DNA of 64,000 nucleotides from positions 62,001-126,000 of the forward strand of contig JAURXM010000116.1 of assembly GCA_030654395.1 (NCBI GenBank), in the 5' to 3' direction. Below, piece by piece: positions 44,358 to 52,237 of the stretch. The notes under the pieces were generated by a model that ran no database searches, was not told where the DNA came from, and saw only the letters and a program-made list of their open reading frames with translations. Within the stretch, counting starts at the first letter, position 1; every line of letters starts with the position of its first letter. The position numbers and the translations under genes are program-made. Source of the stretch: Aquabacterium sp. GTDB taxonomy: Bacteria > Pseudomonadota > Gammaproteobacteria > Burkholderiales > Burkholderiaceae_C.

Positions 44358-45384
44358 TAAAGCGCACACGTTGGGGCTTGCTGGCGCCGCTGAGGTCTCT
44401 GGCACGCAGTTGGCCGCAGCCCCCATCGACATCTTGACCTGCTGATTGACGCAGCTTGGTCAGGATGCCGCGTTGGTGCAGCATGCGGGCGATCTCAGCG
44501 GCGCGTGCCCACGATGGCCGCTTGAAGTCCAAGTCATCCACCGTGTTGTACGGGATCATGTTCATCAGGGCGTACTTGCCGGTGAGCAGGCGCACGATGC
44601 CTTCGATCTCATCCTTGCTGTCATTGACGCCCTCAATCAAGGTCCACTGGTATTGAATCGGGTAGCCCGTGGTGCGCGCATAGCCCTCGGCCAACTCAAC
44701 CAAGGCCTCGGGTGACAGGCGTGCCGCACGCGGCAGCAGTTGGGTGCGCAGATCGGCTTTGGTGGTGTGCAGCGACACGGCCAGCGCGGGTTTGACACGG
44801 CCTTGCGGCAGACGCTCGAACACACGCTCATCGCCCACGGTTGAGAACACCAAGTTTTTGTGGCCGATGTTGCCAATGGTGCCCAGCAGGTCGATGGCCT
44901 CCATCACGTTGTCGATGTTGTGGGATGGCTCGCCCATGCCCATGAATACGACCTTGCAGACCTTGCGGCGTGTCCGGGCCAAAGCAACTTGGGCCACGAT
45001 CTCCGCGCTGCCCAATTGGCGGATCAGCCCATCTTTGCCGGTCATGCAAAACACGCAACCGACGGCGCAGCCCACTTGCGATGACACACACAGCCCATCA
45101 CGCGGCAGCAGCACACTCTCAACGGTCTGGCCATCTGTCAACTCAAGCAGCAGGCGTGCAGAGCCATCATCCCCAGGGTGCTCAGAACGCAAGGTGGCCA
45201 AGGCAGACAAGTCGGCTTGCAAGGCGGGCAGGCCATCACGCACACCCATGGGCAGGAAGTCCTGCGGTTTGCGCTTGCCGCCATCCAAAGGCTGGGCTTG
45301 TGCCCATTGGCGCAGCAGGCGTTGTTCGTGCACGGGCTTGGCGCCTTGCGCTCGCAAGCGCTGGCGGAGGTCTTCAATTCGCAT
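44335..45384 (-). CDS. RlmN/Cfr-like radical SAM RNA methyltransferase (RlmN paralogue)
   Basis: 349 residues. The radical SAM cluster Cys triad is in GCAVGCVFCMTG (CxxxCxxC), the upstream conserved Cys in GLCVSSQVG, and the second methyl-transfer Cys in DVDGGCGQLRA, so all active cysteines are present. GEPSHNIDNVMEAI and NMIPYNTVDDLDFKRP are also typical. The usual RNL after the cluster is replaced by IRQL, and the N-terminus differs from housekeeping RlmN. I therefore read it as a second, paralogous member, with a separate rlmN probably elsewhere. It may methylate a different RNA. Its start overlaps the hybrid kinase stop by 11 bases. Confidence 0.8.
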   Translation of the reverse strand: MRIEDLRQRLRAQGAKPVHEQRLLRQWAQAQPLDGGKRKPQDFLPMGVRDGLPALQADLSALATLRSEHPGDDGSARLLLELTDGQTVESVLLPRDGLCVSSQVGCAVGCVFCMTGKDGLIRQLGSAEIVAQVALARTRRKVCKVVFMGMGEPSHNIDNVMEAIDLLGTIGNIGHKNLVFSTVGDERVFERLPQGRVKPALAVSLHTTKADLRTQLLPRAARLSPEALVELAEGYARTTGYPIQYQWTLIEGVNDSKDEIEGIVRLLTGKYALMNMIPYNTVDDLDFKRPSWARAAEIARMLHQRGILTKLRQSAGQDVDGGCGQLRARDLSGASKPQRVRFIKPAVSA

Positions 45385-48300
45385 GAGTCAGTGTAAAGCG
45401 CGTGAGCACGGCTGTCATCGCTTCAATTGTCAGGGGTTTGGGCAGGTGATCGTTCATCCCTGCATCCAAGCAGCGTTGCCGGTCTTCATGGAAGGCGTTG
45501 GCGGTCAGCCCCACGATCGGTGTGCTGATGTGGTTGTGCAGTGATCGGATGATTTTGGTGGCCTCAACCCCCGACATGACCGGCATTTGCATGTCCATGA
45601 AGATCAAATCGTAGTCTTTCGCTTTGGCCATGTTCACCGCTTCCAGCCCGTCTTTGGCCATGTCAGCCTGGATGCCTGCAATGAAGTGCAGCATCTCTTG
45701 TGCCACGACGCGTCCCAGTTCTTGATCGTCCACCAGCAACACGCGGGCGCCCCGACAATGCCGCAGGAGGTCTGATTTGGCTTGCTCGTGGGCGGTGGGC
45801 AAGGGCAGGGCCTGGGTAGTGGCACTGGCACTGGCACTGGCACTGCAGCGGCCGAACCGGGCGGTGAACCAGAACACGCTGCCGATGCCGACCTCGCTTC
45901 TGGCACCCACGTCGCCACCCATCAGCCGTGCCAAGTGGCGACTGATGGACAAGCCCAAGCCTGTGCCGCCATGCTGGCGTGTGATCGAGCTGTCTCCCTG
46001 CTCAAAGGGGGTGAACAGCCGAGCTAGCCTGTCTGCAGGCACGCCCATGCCCGTGTCTTGCACTTCAAATCGCAGCAGCACGCTCAGCGGATCTGCTTCA
46101 ACGCAATGCACACGCAGCACGATGCCACCGTGTTGGGTAAATTTGGTTGCATTGCCACCATAGTTGAGCACGATCTGAAGCAGTCGGCGTGGGTCGCCAT
46201 GCAGCTGAGCAGGCACTGCCGGGTCGATGACGCAATCAAATTTCAGGCCCTTGGCTCGCAAACCCTCAGCCAGCATGTCGCCGACTTCATTGAGTACGGT
46301 TTTCAAGCTGAAGTCCTCGACCATCAGTGTCAGCTTGTCCGCTTCAATTCGGGACAAATCCAAGATGTCATTGATGATGTGGAGCAGGTGCTCGGACGAG
46401 GCCATCACCATTTCCAGCCTGGTGCGTTGTTCGGCTGTGGGGTGCCCCATCAGCATCAGCTGGCTCATGCCCATGATGGCGTTCATGGGGGTGCGGATTT
46501 CGTGGCTCATATTGGCCAAGAAGCTGCTCTTGGCGATGTTGGCGGCTTCGGCTTCGCGGCGGGCCTCTACCAAGTCTTTGGTGCGTTGGGCAACCAGCGT
46601 CTCTAGGTGGTTGCGATGCTGCGCTAGTTCATCATGCATGCGCTTTCGCTCGGTGACATCGAGCATCAGCCCGCGCAGCCAACGTGCTTGCCCATCCTCG
46701 TGCACCACTTTGACCAAGTCGCGCAGCCAGACTACGCGACCGTCTTGCGCGATGAAGCGGTATTCGAAGTCATGGTCTTCTAAGCGGCCTGTGCATTGGG
46801 CGCAGTAGTGCACAGCTTGATCGCGGTCGTCCGGGTGGATGTGGGCGGCCCAAAAACCAGGCTGCAGCCAGTCTGAAACGGGGTAGCCCAGCATGCGCTC
46901 TGCATTGTTGCTGACGGCACAAAACACGAAGGTGGTGGCATCGGCCTCCCACACGATGCCGTCTGTGGAGTCCACCAGATCACGAAACCTGGCCTCGCTG
47001 ATGCGCAAAGCCGTCTCAGCTTGCTTGGCTTGGGTGATGTCGATCACCACGGCGGCGTAATTGACTGTTTCACCTAACCTGTTTTTGACTGCCGATGGGC
47101 TGACGATGACCGGAAACCGTTCGCCGTTTTGTCTCATGAACGTCAGCTCGACGCTGCTGAAACGGTCTGTTAAAACAGCTTGCAGTGCCGATTCGAGCTG
47201 GGCCTGGTTTTCAGGTGGCCAATAGGCATAGGGTGGGCGCCCACCCACCAGTTGTGCGCGCGTGAACCCGGTCATCTCGCAAAAGGCGGGGTTGACCTCG
47301 ACCTGCAAGCCATCTGGGTCGAGTACGGAGAACCCGTCCCTCATGGATTGGATCAAGTTGGCTGAGAACTCCAGCGAGGCAATCAAGGCCGCATCTGCGT
47401 GTTTGCGCGCCGTGATGTCGGTGAAGGTGCCGATCCGGCCCACGATGTTGCCGTGCTCATCCCTGACAGGTGCGCCACCCAGTAACACATGACGCAATGC
47501 ACCTCGGGCGCCAACCATGTCCACTTCGTAGCTGGACACCTCTCCTGCATCGCGCTTGATGTGCTCTGTGCGCATGCGCTCTACGCTGTCTTCGGTGAAG
47601 AAGCCGTGGAACGTGCGGCCACTGAGTTGTTGGGCATGGTCGATCTCCAGCAGCTGGCACATGGCCTGGTTGATGTAGACGGTGTAGCCAGCTTGGTCGA
47701 TTTGCCAAATGCCAGCGGTATTGGCTTCGGTGAGGGTGCGGTAGCGGGCCTCGCTGCTGTTCAGTGCCTCCTCGGCTAGTTGGCGTTCAATCACCAAGCT
47801 GAACAGGGCGGCGCCACGTTGGATCGTGGCCAGCTCGGTCGCCGTGGCGGCACGTGGAGCATCGAAATAAAAGGCCAAGGTACCCAGTACCCGCTCGGCC
47901 TTGCCGATGATGGGCACTGACCAACAGGCCTGCAAGCCATGGAGCAGGGCCAGGTCTTTGAAGTCCTTCCACAGCGGGTCGTGGGCGATGTCTGCCACCA
48001 CGGTGGCTTGCTGTTTATAGGCGGCGGTGCCGCATGAGCCCACGCTCGGGCCGATTTCTACGCCGTCGATGGCCTCGCAGAAGGCCGCAGGCAGGTGCGG
48101 GGCTGCGCCATGTCGCAGATGTCGGCCATCCGCGTCTAAAAGCAAAACCGAGGCCCGACAACCCGGGAACAGCCCCTCGTAGCTCAGTATCAGCCGCGCC
48201 AGCACCTCGTGGATTGAGTCGCCACGGGCCAAGGCCTCCAACGCTGTGCGCTCGGCTACTTTGTCGTGCGCCAAGCGTTTGCGTTCCGTGATGTCGGTCA

Positions 48301-48688
48301 GCACGATGCGGTACAGCGGTGCGTGGTCTGCGCCTGGTTTGACGGACAGCTTGGCTGTGACCCAGTACATGGGGCGACTGGGCTGACCTATTTGCAGTTC
48401 GCAGGACTGGGTTTCGCCGGACGCGATCAAGTGGCGAAGTGCCGCGAGATACACAGGCTTTTGCCCCTCAGCCATGCAGGCCTCGAAGGCTTGGTACATC
48501 AGGTCATCTGGGCTGGACCCGAGCAGGGCCGCTGCCGTTCGGTTCAGGGCAACGATCGCCCCTGCCGCGTTGACCGCGACGTAGCCCACTTGGGCGATGT
48601 CCAGTAAATCGAGGTCGACCGCCATGCCACCCTGGCTGGCTTGTTGCAGGGCGACAATGGACGCCTGCATGTTCGCTGATTTGATCAT
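45374..48688 (-). CDS. Hybrid sensor histidine kinase (PAS-GAF-PAS-PAS-PAS-HisKA-HATPase-REC)
   Basis: 1104 residues from the ATG at 48688, which has a GAGG site six bases upstream. N-terminal PAS (about 30-145), GAF (about 160-310), then PAS domains (about 325-445, 450-570 and 580-700), HisKA with the phospho-acceptor His in ANMSHEIRTPMNAIMG, an HATPase domain with GGNATKFTQHGG, and a C-terminal receiver with Asp in IFMDMQMPVMSG. It has no membrane segments, so it likely senses cytoplasmic signals. A four-copy GGCACT repeat (45821-45844) encodes Ser-Ala in the linker before the receiver. No dedicated response regulator gene is adjacent. Confidence 0.9.
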   Translation of the reverse strand: MIKSANMQASIVALQQASQGGMAVDLDLLDIAQVGYVAVNAAGAIVALNRTAAALLGSSPDDLMYQAFEACMAEGQKPVYLAALRHLIASGETQSCELQIGQPSRPMYWVTAKLSVKPGADHAPLYRIVLTDITERKRLAHDKVAERTALEALARGDSIHEVLARLILSYEGLFPGCRASVLLLDADGRHLRHGAAPHLPAAFCEAIDGVEIGPSVGSCGTAAYKQQATVVADIAHDPLWKDFKDLALLHGLQACWSVPIIGKAERVLGTLAFYFDAPRAATATELATIQRGAALFSLVIERQLAEEALNSSEARYRTLTEANTAGIWQIDQAGYTVYINQAMCQLLEIDHAQQLSGRTFHGFFTEDSVERMRTEHIKRDAGEVSSYEVDMVGARGALRHVLLGGAPVRDEHGNIVGRIGTFTDITARKHADAALIASLEFSANLIQSMRDGFSVLDPDGLQVEVNPAFCEMTGFTRAQLVGGRPPYAYWPPENQAQLESALQAVLTDRFSSVELTFMRQNGERFPVIVSPSAVKNRLGETVNYAAVVIDITQAKQAETALRISEARFRDLVDSTDGIVWEADATTFVFCAVSNNAERMLGYPVSDWLQPGFWAAHIHPDDRDQAVHYCAQCTGRLEDHDFEYRFIAQDGRVVWLRDLVKVVHEDGQARWLRGLMLDVTERKRMHDELAQHRNHLETLVAQRTKDLVEARREAEAANIAKSSFLANMSHEIRTPMNAIMGMSQLMLMGHPTAEQRTRLEMVMASSEHLLHIINDILDLSRIEADKLTLMVEDFSLKTVLNEVGDMLAEGLRAKGLKFDCVIDPAVPAQLHGDPRRLLQIVLNYGGNATKFTQHGGIVLRVHCVEADPLSVLLRFEVQDTGMGVPADRLARLFTPFEQGDSSITRQHGGTGLGLSISRHLARLMGGDVGARSEVGIGSVFWFTARFGRCSASASASATTQALPLPTAHEQAKSDLLRHCRGARVLLVDDQELGRVVAQEMLHFIAGIQADMAKDGLEAVNMAKAKDYDLIFMDMQMPVMSGVEATKIIRSLHNHISTPIVGLTANAFHEDRQRCLDAGMNDHLPKPLTIEAMTAVLTRFTLTHAN

Positions 48689-48816
48689 CGGTGCCTCATC
48701 TCGGAGCCCCTGAGTCGCGCATATTGGCACCAAATGGCATCCAATGCAAACAAGGGTTTGCACCGCACATCCAACTAGAATGGCGCCCCTGTCGGCATCC
48801 GTTGTATTGGCTTTTC

Positions 48817-49614
48817 ATGAACATCACGCTCCAAGAAGAACTGCGCATCTACATTGACCCTTTGACGCCTGATGAGCATGACGCGCTGGAGCGCAGCATC
48901 TTGGCCGAAGGCTGCCGTGATGCCTTGGTGTTGTGGGGCGATGTGCTAGTGGACGGCCACAACCGCTATGGCATCTGCCAAAAGCATGGCATCCCCTTCA
49001 ACACGGTCCAGCATGCGCAGTTCAAGTCGATGGACGATGTCCATCTGTGGATGATTGACCAGCATCTGGGCCGCCGCAGCGTGTCTGACTACCAGCGCGG
49101 CGTGCTGGCCTTGCGCAAGAAGGACATCTTGTCGGCCCGCGTGCCGGTGCCATCGCTTGATTCAGATCAAGCCTCGCCTGCGGTCAAAGCGGCGGACCCG
49201 CTCAGCTCGCGCGAGGCCATTGCCCGGGCGGCCCGAATCAGCAGCACGACGGTCAGTCAGATCGAGAAAATCCAGAAAACGGCCACACCGGAGCTGGTGG
49301 CGGCGGTGAAGGCGGGCGACATTTCGATCAACGCCGCCGCGGCTGTGGCATCCTTGCCTGTGGACGACCAAGTGGCCGCAGTGGCCGGTGGCAAAAAGGA
49401 GCTGCAGCAAGCGGCCAGACAGGTGCGAGAGGCCAAGGCGCAAGCCCGCTCGCAAGCGGTGGGGGCGATGCCAGATCAAGCGCCAGAGCAAGACGAGGGT
49501 GCGCAGTCGACTGAATCAAGCCAGAGCCTGATCAAGCGCTTGCAGCAGACCATCCACGACTTGAGTGCCGAGAACACCCAGCTCAAAGCGCGGTTGGCTG
49601 AGTTGACCGCCTGA
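48817..49614 (+). CDS. Orphan ParB/Srx-domain protein
   Basis: 265 residues from the ATG at 48817; an upstream frame to 48691 is not supported. Residues about 1-90 resemble a ParB/Srx nuclease-like domain (IDPLTPDEHDALERSILAEGCRDALVLWGDVLVDGHNRYGICQKHGI). The usual GERRxRA motif of chromosomal ParB is replaced by DGHNRYGI. Helix-turn-helix-like stretches follow (REAIARAARISSTTVSQIEKI), then a helix-rich, Gln/Ala-rich tail ending in a leucine-heptad coiled coil (IKRLQQTIHDLSAENTQLKARL). No parA or replication gene is nearby, so a role in partition is doubtful. The neighbour at 49738 may be a partner. Confidence 0.75.
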   Translation: MNITLQEELRIYIDPLTPDEHDALERSILAEGCRDALVLWGDVLVDGHNRYGICQKHGIPFNTVQHAQFKSMDDVHLWMIDQHLGRRSVSDYQRGVLALRKKDILSARVPVPSLDSDQASPAVKAADPLSSREAIARAARISSTTVSQIEKIQKTATPELVAAVKAGDISINAAAAVASLPVDDQVAAVAGGKKELQQAARQVREAKAQARSQAVGAMPDQAPEQDEGAQSTESSQSLIKRLQQTIHDLSAENTQLKARLAELTA

Positions 49615-49644
49615 ACTCAAGCGAGCGTGTGTTTTGGTCGATAA

Positions 49645-49674
49645 ACAGGCATCACAAACACAGGCATCACAAAC
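49645..49674. repeat. Two tandem 15-bp repeats
   Basis: ACAGGCATCACAAAC occurs twice without gap (49645-49659 and 49660-49674), between the ParB-like gene and the next small gene. Two copies are too few for an iteron array, but they lie next to a ParB-like gene and could be a binding site for it. Confidence 0.5.
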
Positions 49675-49737
49675 GGATTGATTTTGGCACCAGCACCGCA
49701 CAAACCCGGCTTGATTGGGCGCCTGACAGGGCGGCTC

Positions 49738-49953
49738 ATGGACTGGGTGGCGCCGCGCAAGTTGTGTCCGCCCGAGGTTCAGTGCGCGCTGGATTTGATT
49801 GCGGCGGTGGACGCTGGCGGGCTGCCCTTGCACCCCGGTAAAGTCAATCAGATTGCCCGTGCTTTGGGTCTAGAGGTGTCGACCAAAGACAAGGTTGATG
49901 TGACGATTGAGCGCATCAGGCAAGCGCTGGGGCGAACCGACGACAGCGCCTGA
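49738..49953 (+). CDS. Small hypothetical protein (71 aa)
   Basis: 71 residues from the ATG at 49738; a TTG at 49678 in the same frame would add 20. The sequence is compact and alpha-helical (CPPEVQCALDLIAAVDAGGLPLHPGKVNQIARALGLEVSTKDKVDVTIERIRQAL). It resembles small DNA-binding or adaptor proteins in style (a helix pair with a GGLPLHPG turn). I do not recognise a family. It ends 43 bases before the DUF4442 gene. Confidence 0.6.
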   Translation: MDWVAPRKLCPPEVQCALDLIAAVDAGGLPLHPGKVNQIARALGLEVSTKDKVDVTIERIRQALGRTDDSA

Positions 49954-49996
49954 GTTGACCTCGGCTACCATTTGCCCCCTGTTCTCAGGAGTTCGA

Positions 49997-50488
49997 ATGA
50001 GCAAGCCCAATCAACTTAGCCGCAATGTGGCCCGTTTTCATCAATTGCCTGTCGGCCTGCGCCCATGGTTGACCAGTCTCGTTTTAGGCAAGGTCGTGCC
50101 ACTTGTGGGGACCGCTGGTTTGCGTTTTGATGAGATCAGCACGACACGTGTCGTGGTCAGCATCCGCAACCGCCGCAAGGTGCAAAACCACATCAAGGGT
50201 GTGCATGCTGCTGCGATGGCGTTGTTGGCCGAAACGGCCACGGGTTTTTGCGTGGCCATGAATGTGCCTGACGACAAGCTGCCCCTGATCAAAACGATGA
50301 AGGTGGACTACGTCAGGCGCTCGGTCGGCGACATGAAGGCGGCTGCCGAGCTCACCTCCGCGCAGATCAAGCAGATCCTCACCCAAGAAAAGGGTGAGGT
50401 CGTCGTGCCCGTCACCATCACCGATGAGTCAGGCCAAGAGCCGATCAAGGCTGAGATGACTTGGGCTTGGGTGCCCAAGAAGCGCTGA
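49997..50488 (+). CDS. DUF4442 (hotdog-fold, thioesterase-like) protein
   Basis: 163 residues from the ATG at 49997, with a CAGGAG site upstream. The pattern NHIKGVHAAAMALLAETATGFCVAMNVPDDKLPLIKTMKVDYVRRSVGDMKAAAEL is that of DUF4442, a hotdog-fold family related to acyl-CoA thioesterases. The central helix with HAAAMALLAE carries the region where thioesterases put their catalytic acid. The substrate is unknown. It is convergent with bioB, whose stop abuts it. Confidence 0.85.
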   Translation: MSKPNQLSRNVARFHQLPVGLRPWLTSLVLGKVVPLVGTAGLRFDEISTTRVVVSIRNRRKVQNHIKGVHAAAMALLAETATGFCVAMNVPDDKLPLIKTMKVDYVRRSVGDMKAAAELTSAQIKQILTQEKGEVVVPVTITDESGQEPIKAEMTWAWVPKKR

Positions 50489-51568
50489 TCAGGCTGCAAT
50501 AACGCGGGCCGTCACGGCCTTGCCACTGCGCAGCCCCAGCTTGGCCAGCAAGGCGTGGTCACGTGCAACATCAGGGTTGCCGGTGGTCAGCAGCTTGTCA
50601 CCATAGAAGATCGAATTGGCACCAGCCAAGAAGCACATGGCCTGTACGGCATCGCTCATGGCTTGGCGGCCAGCGGACAGGCGCACGCGCGCTGTGGGCA
50701 TGGTGATGCGGGCCACGGCGATGGTGCGAACGAACTCCAGCGGGTCCAGCTCAGGGGTGTCGGCCAAAGGCGTGCCGGGCACGCGCACCAAGTCGTTGAT
50801 GGGCACGGACTCTGGGAAGGTGGGCAAGTTGGCCAGTTGCGCGATCAAGCCAGCGCGGCCAGCACGGGTCTCGCCCATGCCCACAATGCCGCCGCTGCAC
50901 ACCTTGATGTTGGCGCTGCGCACGTGGCTCAGGGTGTCCAAGCGATCCTGCATGTCGCGTGTGCTGATGATGTCGCCATACAGCTCAGGCGCGGTGTCGA
51001 GGTTGTGGTTGTAGTAATCCAGGCCCGCATCTTTCAAGGACACGGCTTGGCTGTCGGTCAGCATGCCCAGCGTGCAGCAGGCCTCTAGGCCTTCTTGTTT
51101 GATCACGCCAATCAGCTCGGCCACTTTTTCAATGTCGCGGTCTTTGGGCGCGCGCCAGGCGGCACCCATGCAGAAGCGGCTGGCACCGGCATCGCGCGCG
51201 GCGATCACGGCTTCGCGCACTTCATCGGGCGACATCAGCTTGCTGGCTTCGACACCGGTGTCGTATGAGGCAGATTGGGGACAATAGCCGCAGTCCTCAG
51301 GACAGCCGCCGGTTTTGACCGACAGCAAGGTGGCGTGCTCAATCTCGTTGGCGTCCCAATGCTGGCGGTGCACCTGCTGGGCTTGCCACATCAGGTCATT
51401 GAAGGGCAGGTTGAAGAGGTCGAGCACCTTGGCTCGGGGCCAGCGGGCTTGGCTGTCATCATGGTCCGTGCAGTCGCCGCCACAGCCGTGGCTGTTGAGT
51501 ACCGATTTCTTGGGCACGATCTGGATAGGCTTGACGTCAGACGAAGAAGAGGTCGTGTACTGGGACAT
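50489..51568 (-). CDS. bioB: Biotin synthase with Cys-rich N-terminal extension
   Basis: 359 residues from the ATG at 51568; a frame 17 residues longer is possible. The radical SAM motif is in [14 protein letters not shown] (CxxxCxxC), followed by the [2Fe-2S] region residues CMGAAW and CCTLGML. It inserts sulfur into dethiobiotin. The N-terminal 50 residues are extra compared with usual BioB and include [13 protein letters not shown], which adds two Cys and several Asp/His. Its role is unknown; it could bind iron or a partner (inference). The gene is divergent from the DUF1857 gene across a palindrome-bearing gap. Confidence 0.93.
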   Translation of the reverse strand: MSQYTTSSSSDVKPIQIVPKKSVLNSHGCGGDCTDHDDSQARWPRAKVLDLFNLPFNDLMWQAQQVHRQHWDANEIEHATLLSVKTGGCPEDCGYCPQSASYDTGVEASKLMSPDEVREAVIAARDAGASRFCMGAAWRAPKDRDIEKVAELIGVIKQEGLEACCTLGMLTDSQAVSLKDAGLDYYNHNLDTAPELYGDIISTRDMQDRLDTLSHVRSANIKVCSGGIVGMGETRAGRAGLIAQLANLPTFPESVPINDLVRVPGTPLADTPELDPLEFVRTIAVARITMPTARVRLSAGRQAMSDAVQAMCFLAGANSIFYGDKLLTTGNPDVARDHALLAKLGLRSGKAVTARVIAA

Positions 51569-51666
51569 GGTGGGTGGCCGTGCTTGAACACGGCTGGCGT
51601 TGCTTTGGACTGAGCTCAAGTGTAGTCGGCCCGGACGGCTACCTGCTTGACGTTAAAATCATCTGA

Positions 51667-51692
51667 TTGACGCGAATGGTTATTTGCGTCAA
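51667..51692. promoter_or_regulatory. Inverted repeat TTGACGC-N12-GCGTCAA
   Basis: The arms (51667-51673 and 51686-51692) are exact complements, with a further half-site TTGACG at 51648-51653 upstream. It lies between the divergent bioB and DUF1857 genes, about 100 bases from bioB and 54 bases from the other start. It could control biotin synthesis. It does not match the BirA-operator consensus as I know it. Confidence 0.5.
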
Positions 51693-51745
51693 CTCGTTCA
51701 TGTTTAAAACAGTTTGGGCAAGTCAAGCTGGTTTAAGCTGACGCC

Positions 51746-52237
51746 ATGCGCTTTGAACACCTGATTGAAATCAATTCCCCCAGCATCACTTTGCAGACCG
51801 TTGTGCCTGCGTTCACTTTGCAGCAGCTTTGGCAAGGTTTGATGGCACGTGCGCAGACGCCGCAGCGCTTTCCCAATGGGCCCGATCGCTGTGATTGTGT
51901 CGACATCGAGCCGGGGCGTTTTGCACGCACGGTGTACTTTGGGCAGCATGTTTTGCAGGACGAGGTAACGGCGACGCCGTTGACGCAGCTGCAGTTCACG
52001 CCGCAGGCACACGGCGAGACAGCACCCATTGAACTGCGCATCAGCATCGAAGAGCCCCAGCCTGGTCGGATGGTGCTGCGCTTTGTCTATCTGGCCTTGC
52101 TTGAGCAAACGCCCGAAGAGGCCAAATACAACGACTACCGACACAGCGCTTGGCTGCACAACGACCGGGACATGGTCAGCACCTTGCGGCAGTGGCTGGC
52201 GGACGGCAGCCTCACAGCACAGGGTGTGGCAGTGTGA
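51746..52237 (+). CDS. DUF1857 (SRPBCC-like) protein
   Basis: 163 residues matching the DUF1857/AtaL-like pattern: MRFEHLIEINSPSITLQTVVPAFTLQQLWQGLMARAQTPQRFP, then RTVYFGQHVLQDEVTATPL, and a C-terminal helix EEAKYNDYRHSAWLHNDRDMVSTLRQWLADG. It is a small soluble START/SRPBCC-fold protein of unknown function that may bind hydrophobic ligands. It overlaps the 3' end of the convergent thiDE gene by 26 bases. It is divergent from bioB. Confidence 0.8.
   Translation: MRFEHLIEINSPSITLQTVVPAFTLQQLWQGLMARAQTPQRFPNGPDRCDCVDIEPGRFARTVYFGQHVLQDEVTATPLTQLQFTPQAHGETAPIELRISIEEPQPGRMVLRFVYLALLEQTPEEAKYNDYRHSAWLHNDRDMVSTLRQWLADGSLTAQGVAV

Noticed and set aside
49645..49674. CRISPR or iteron array
   Set aside because: Only two adjacent copies without spacers.
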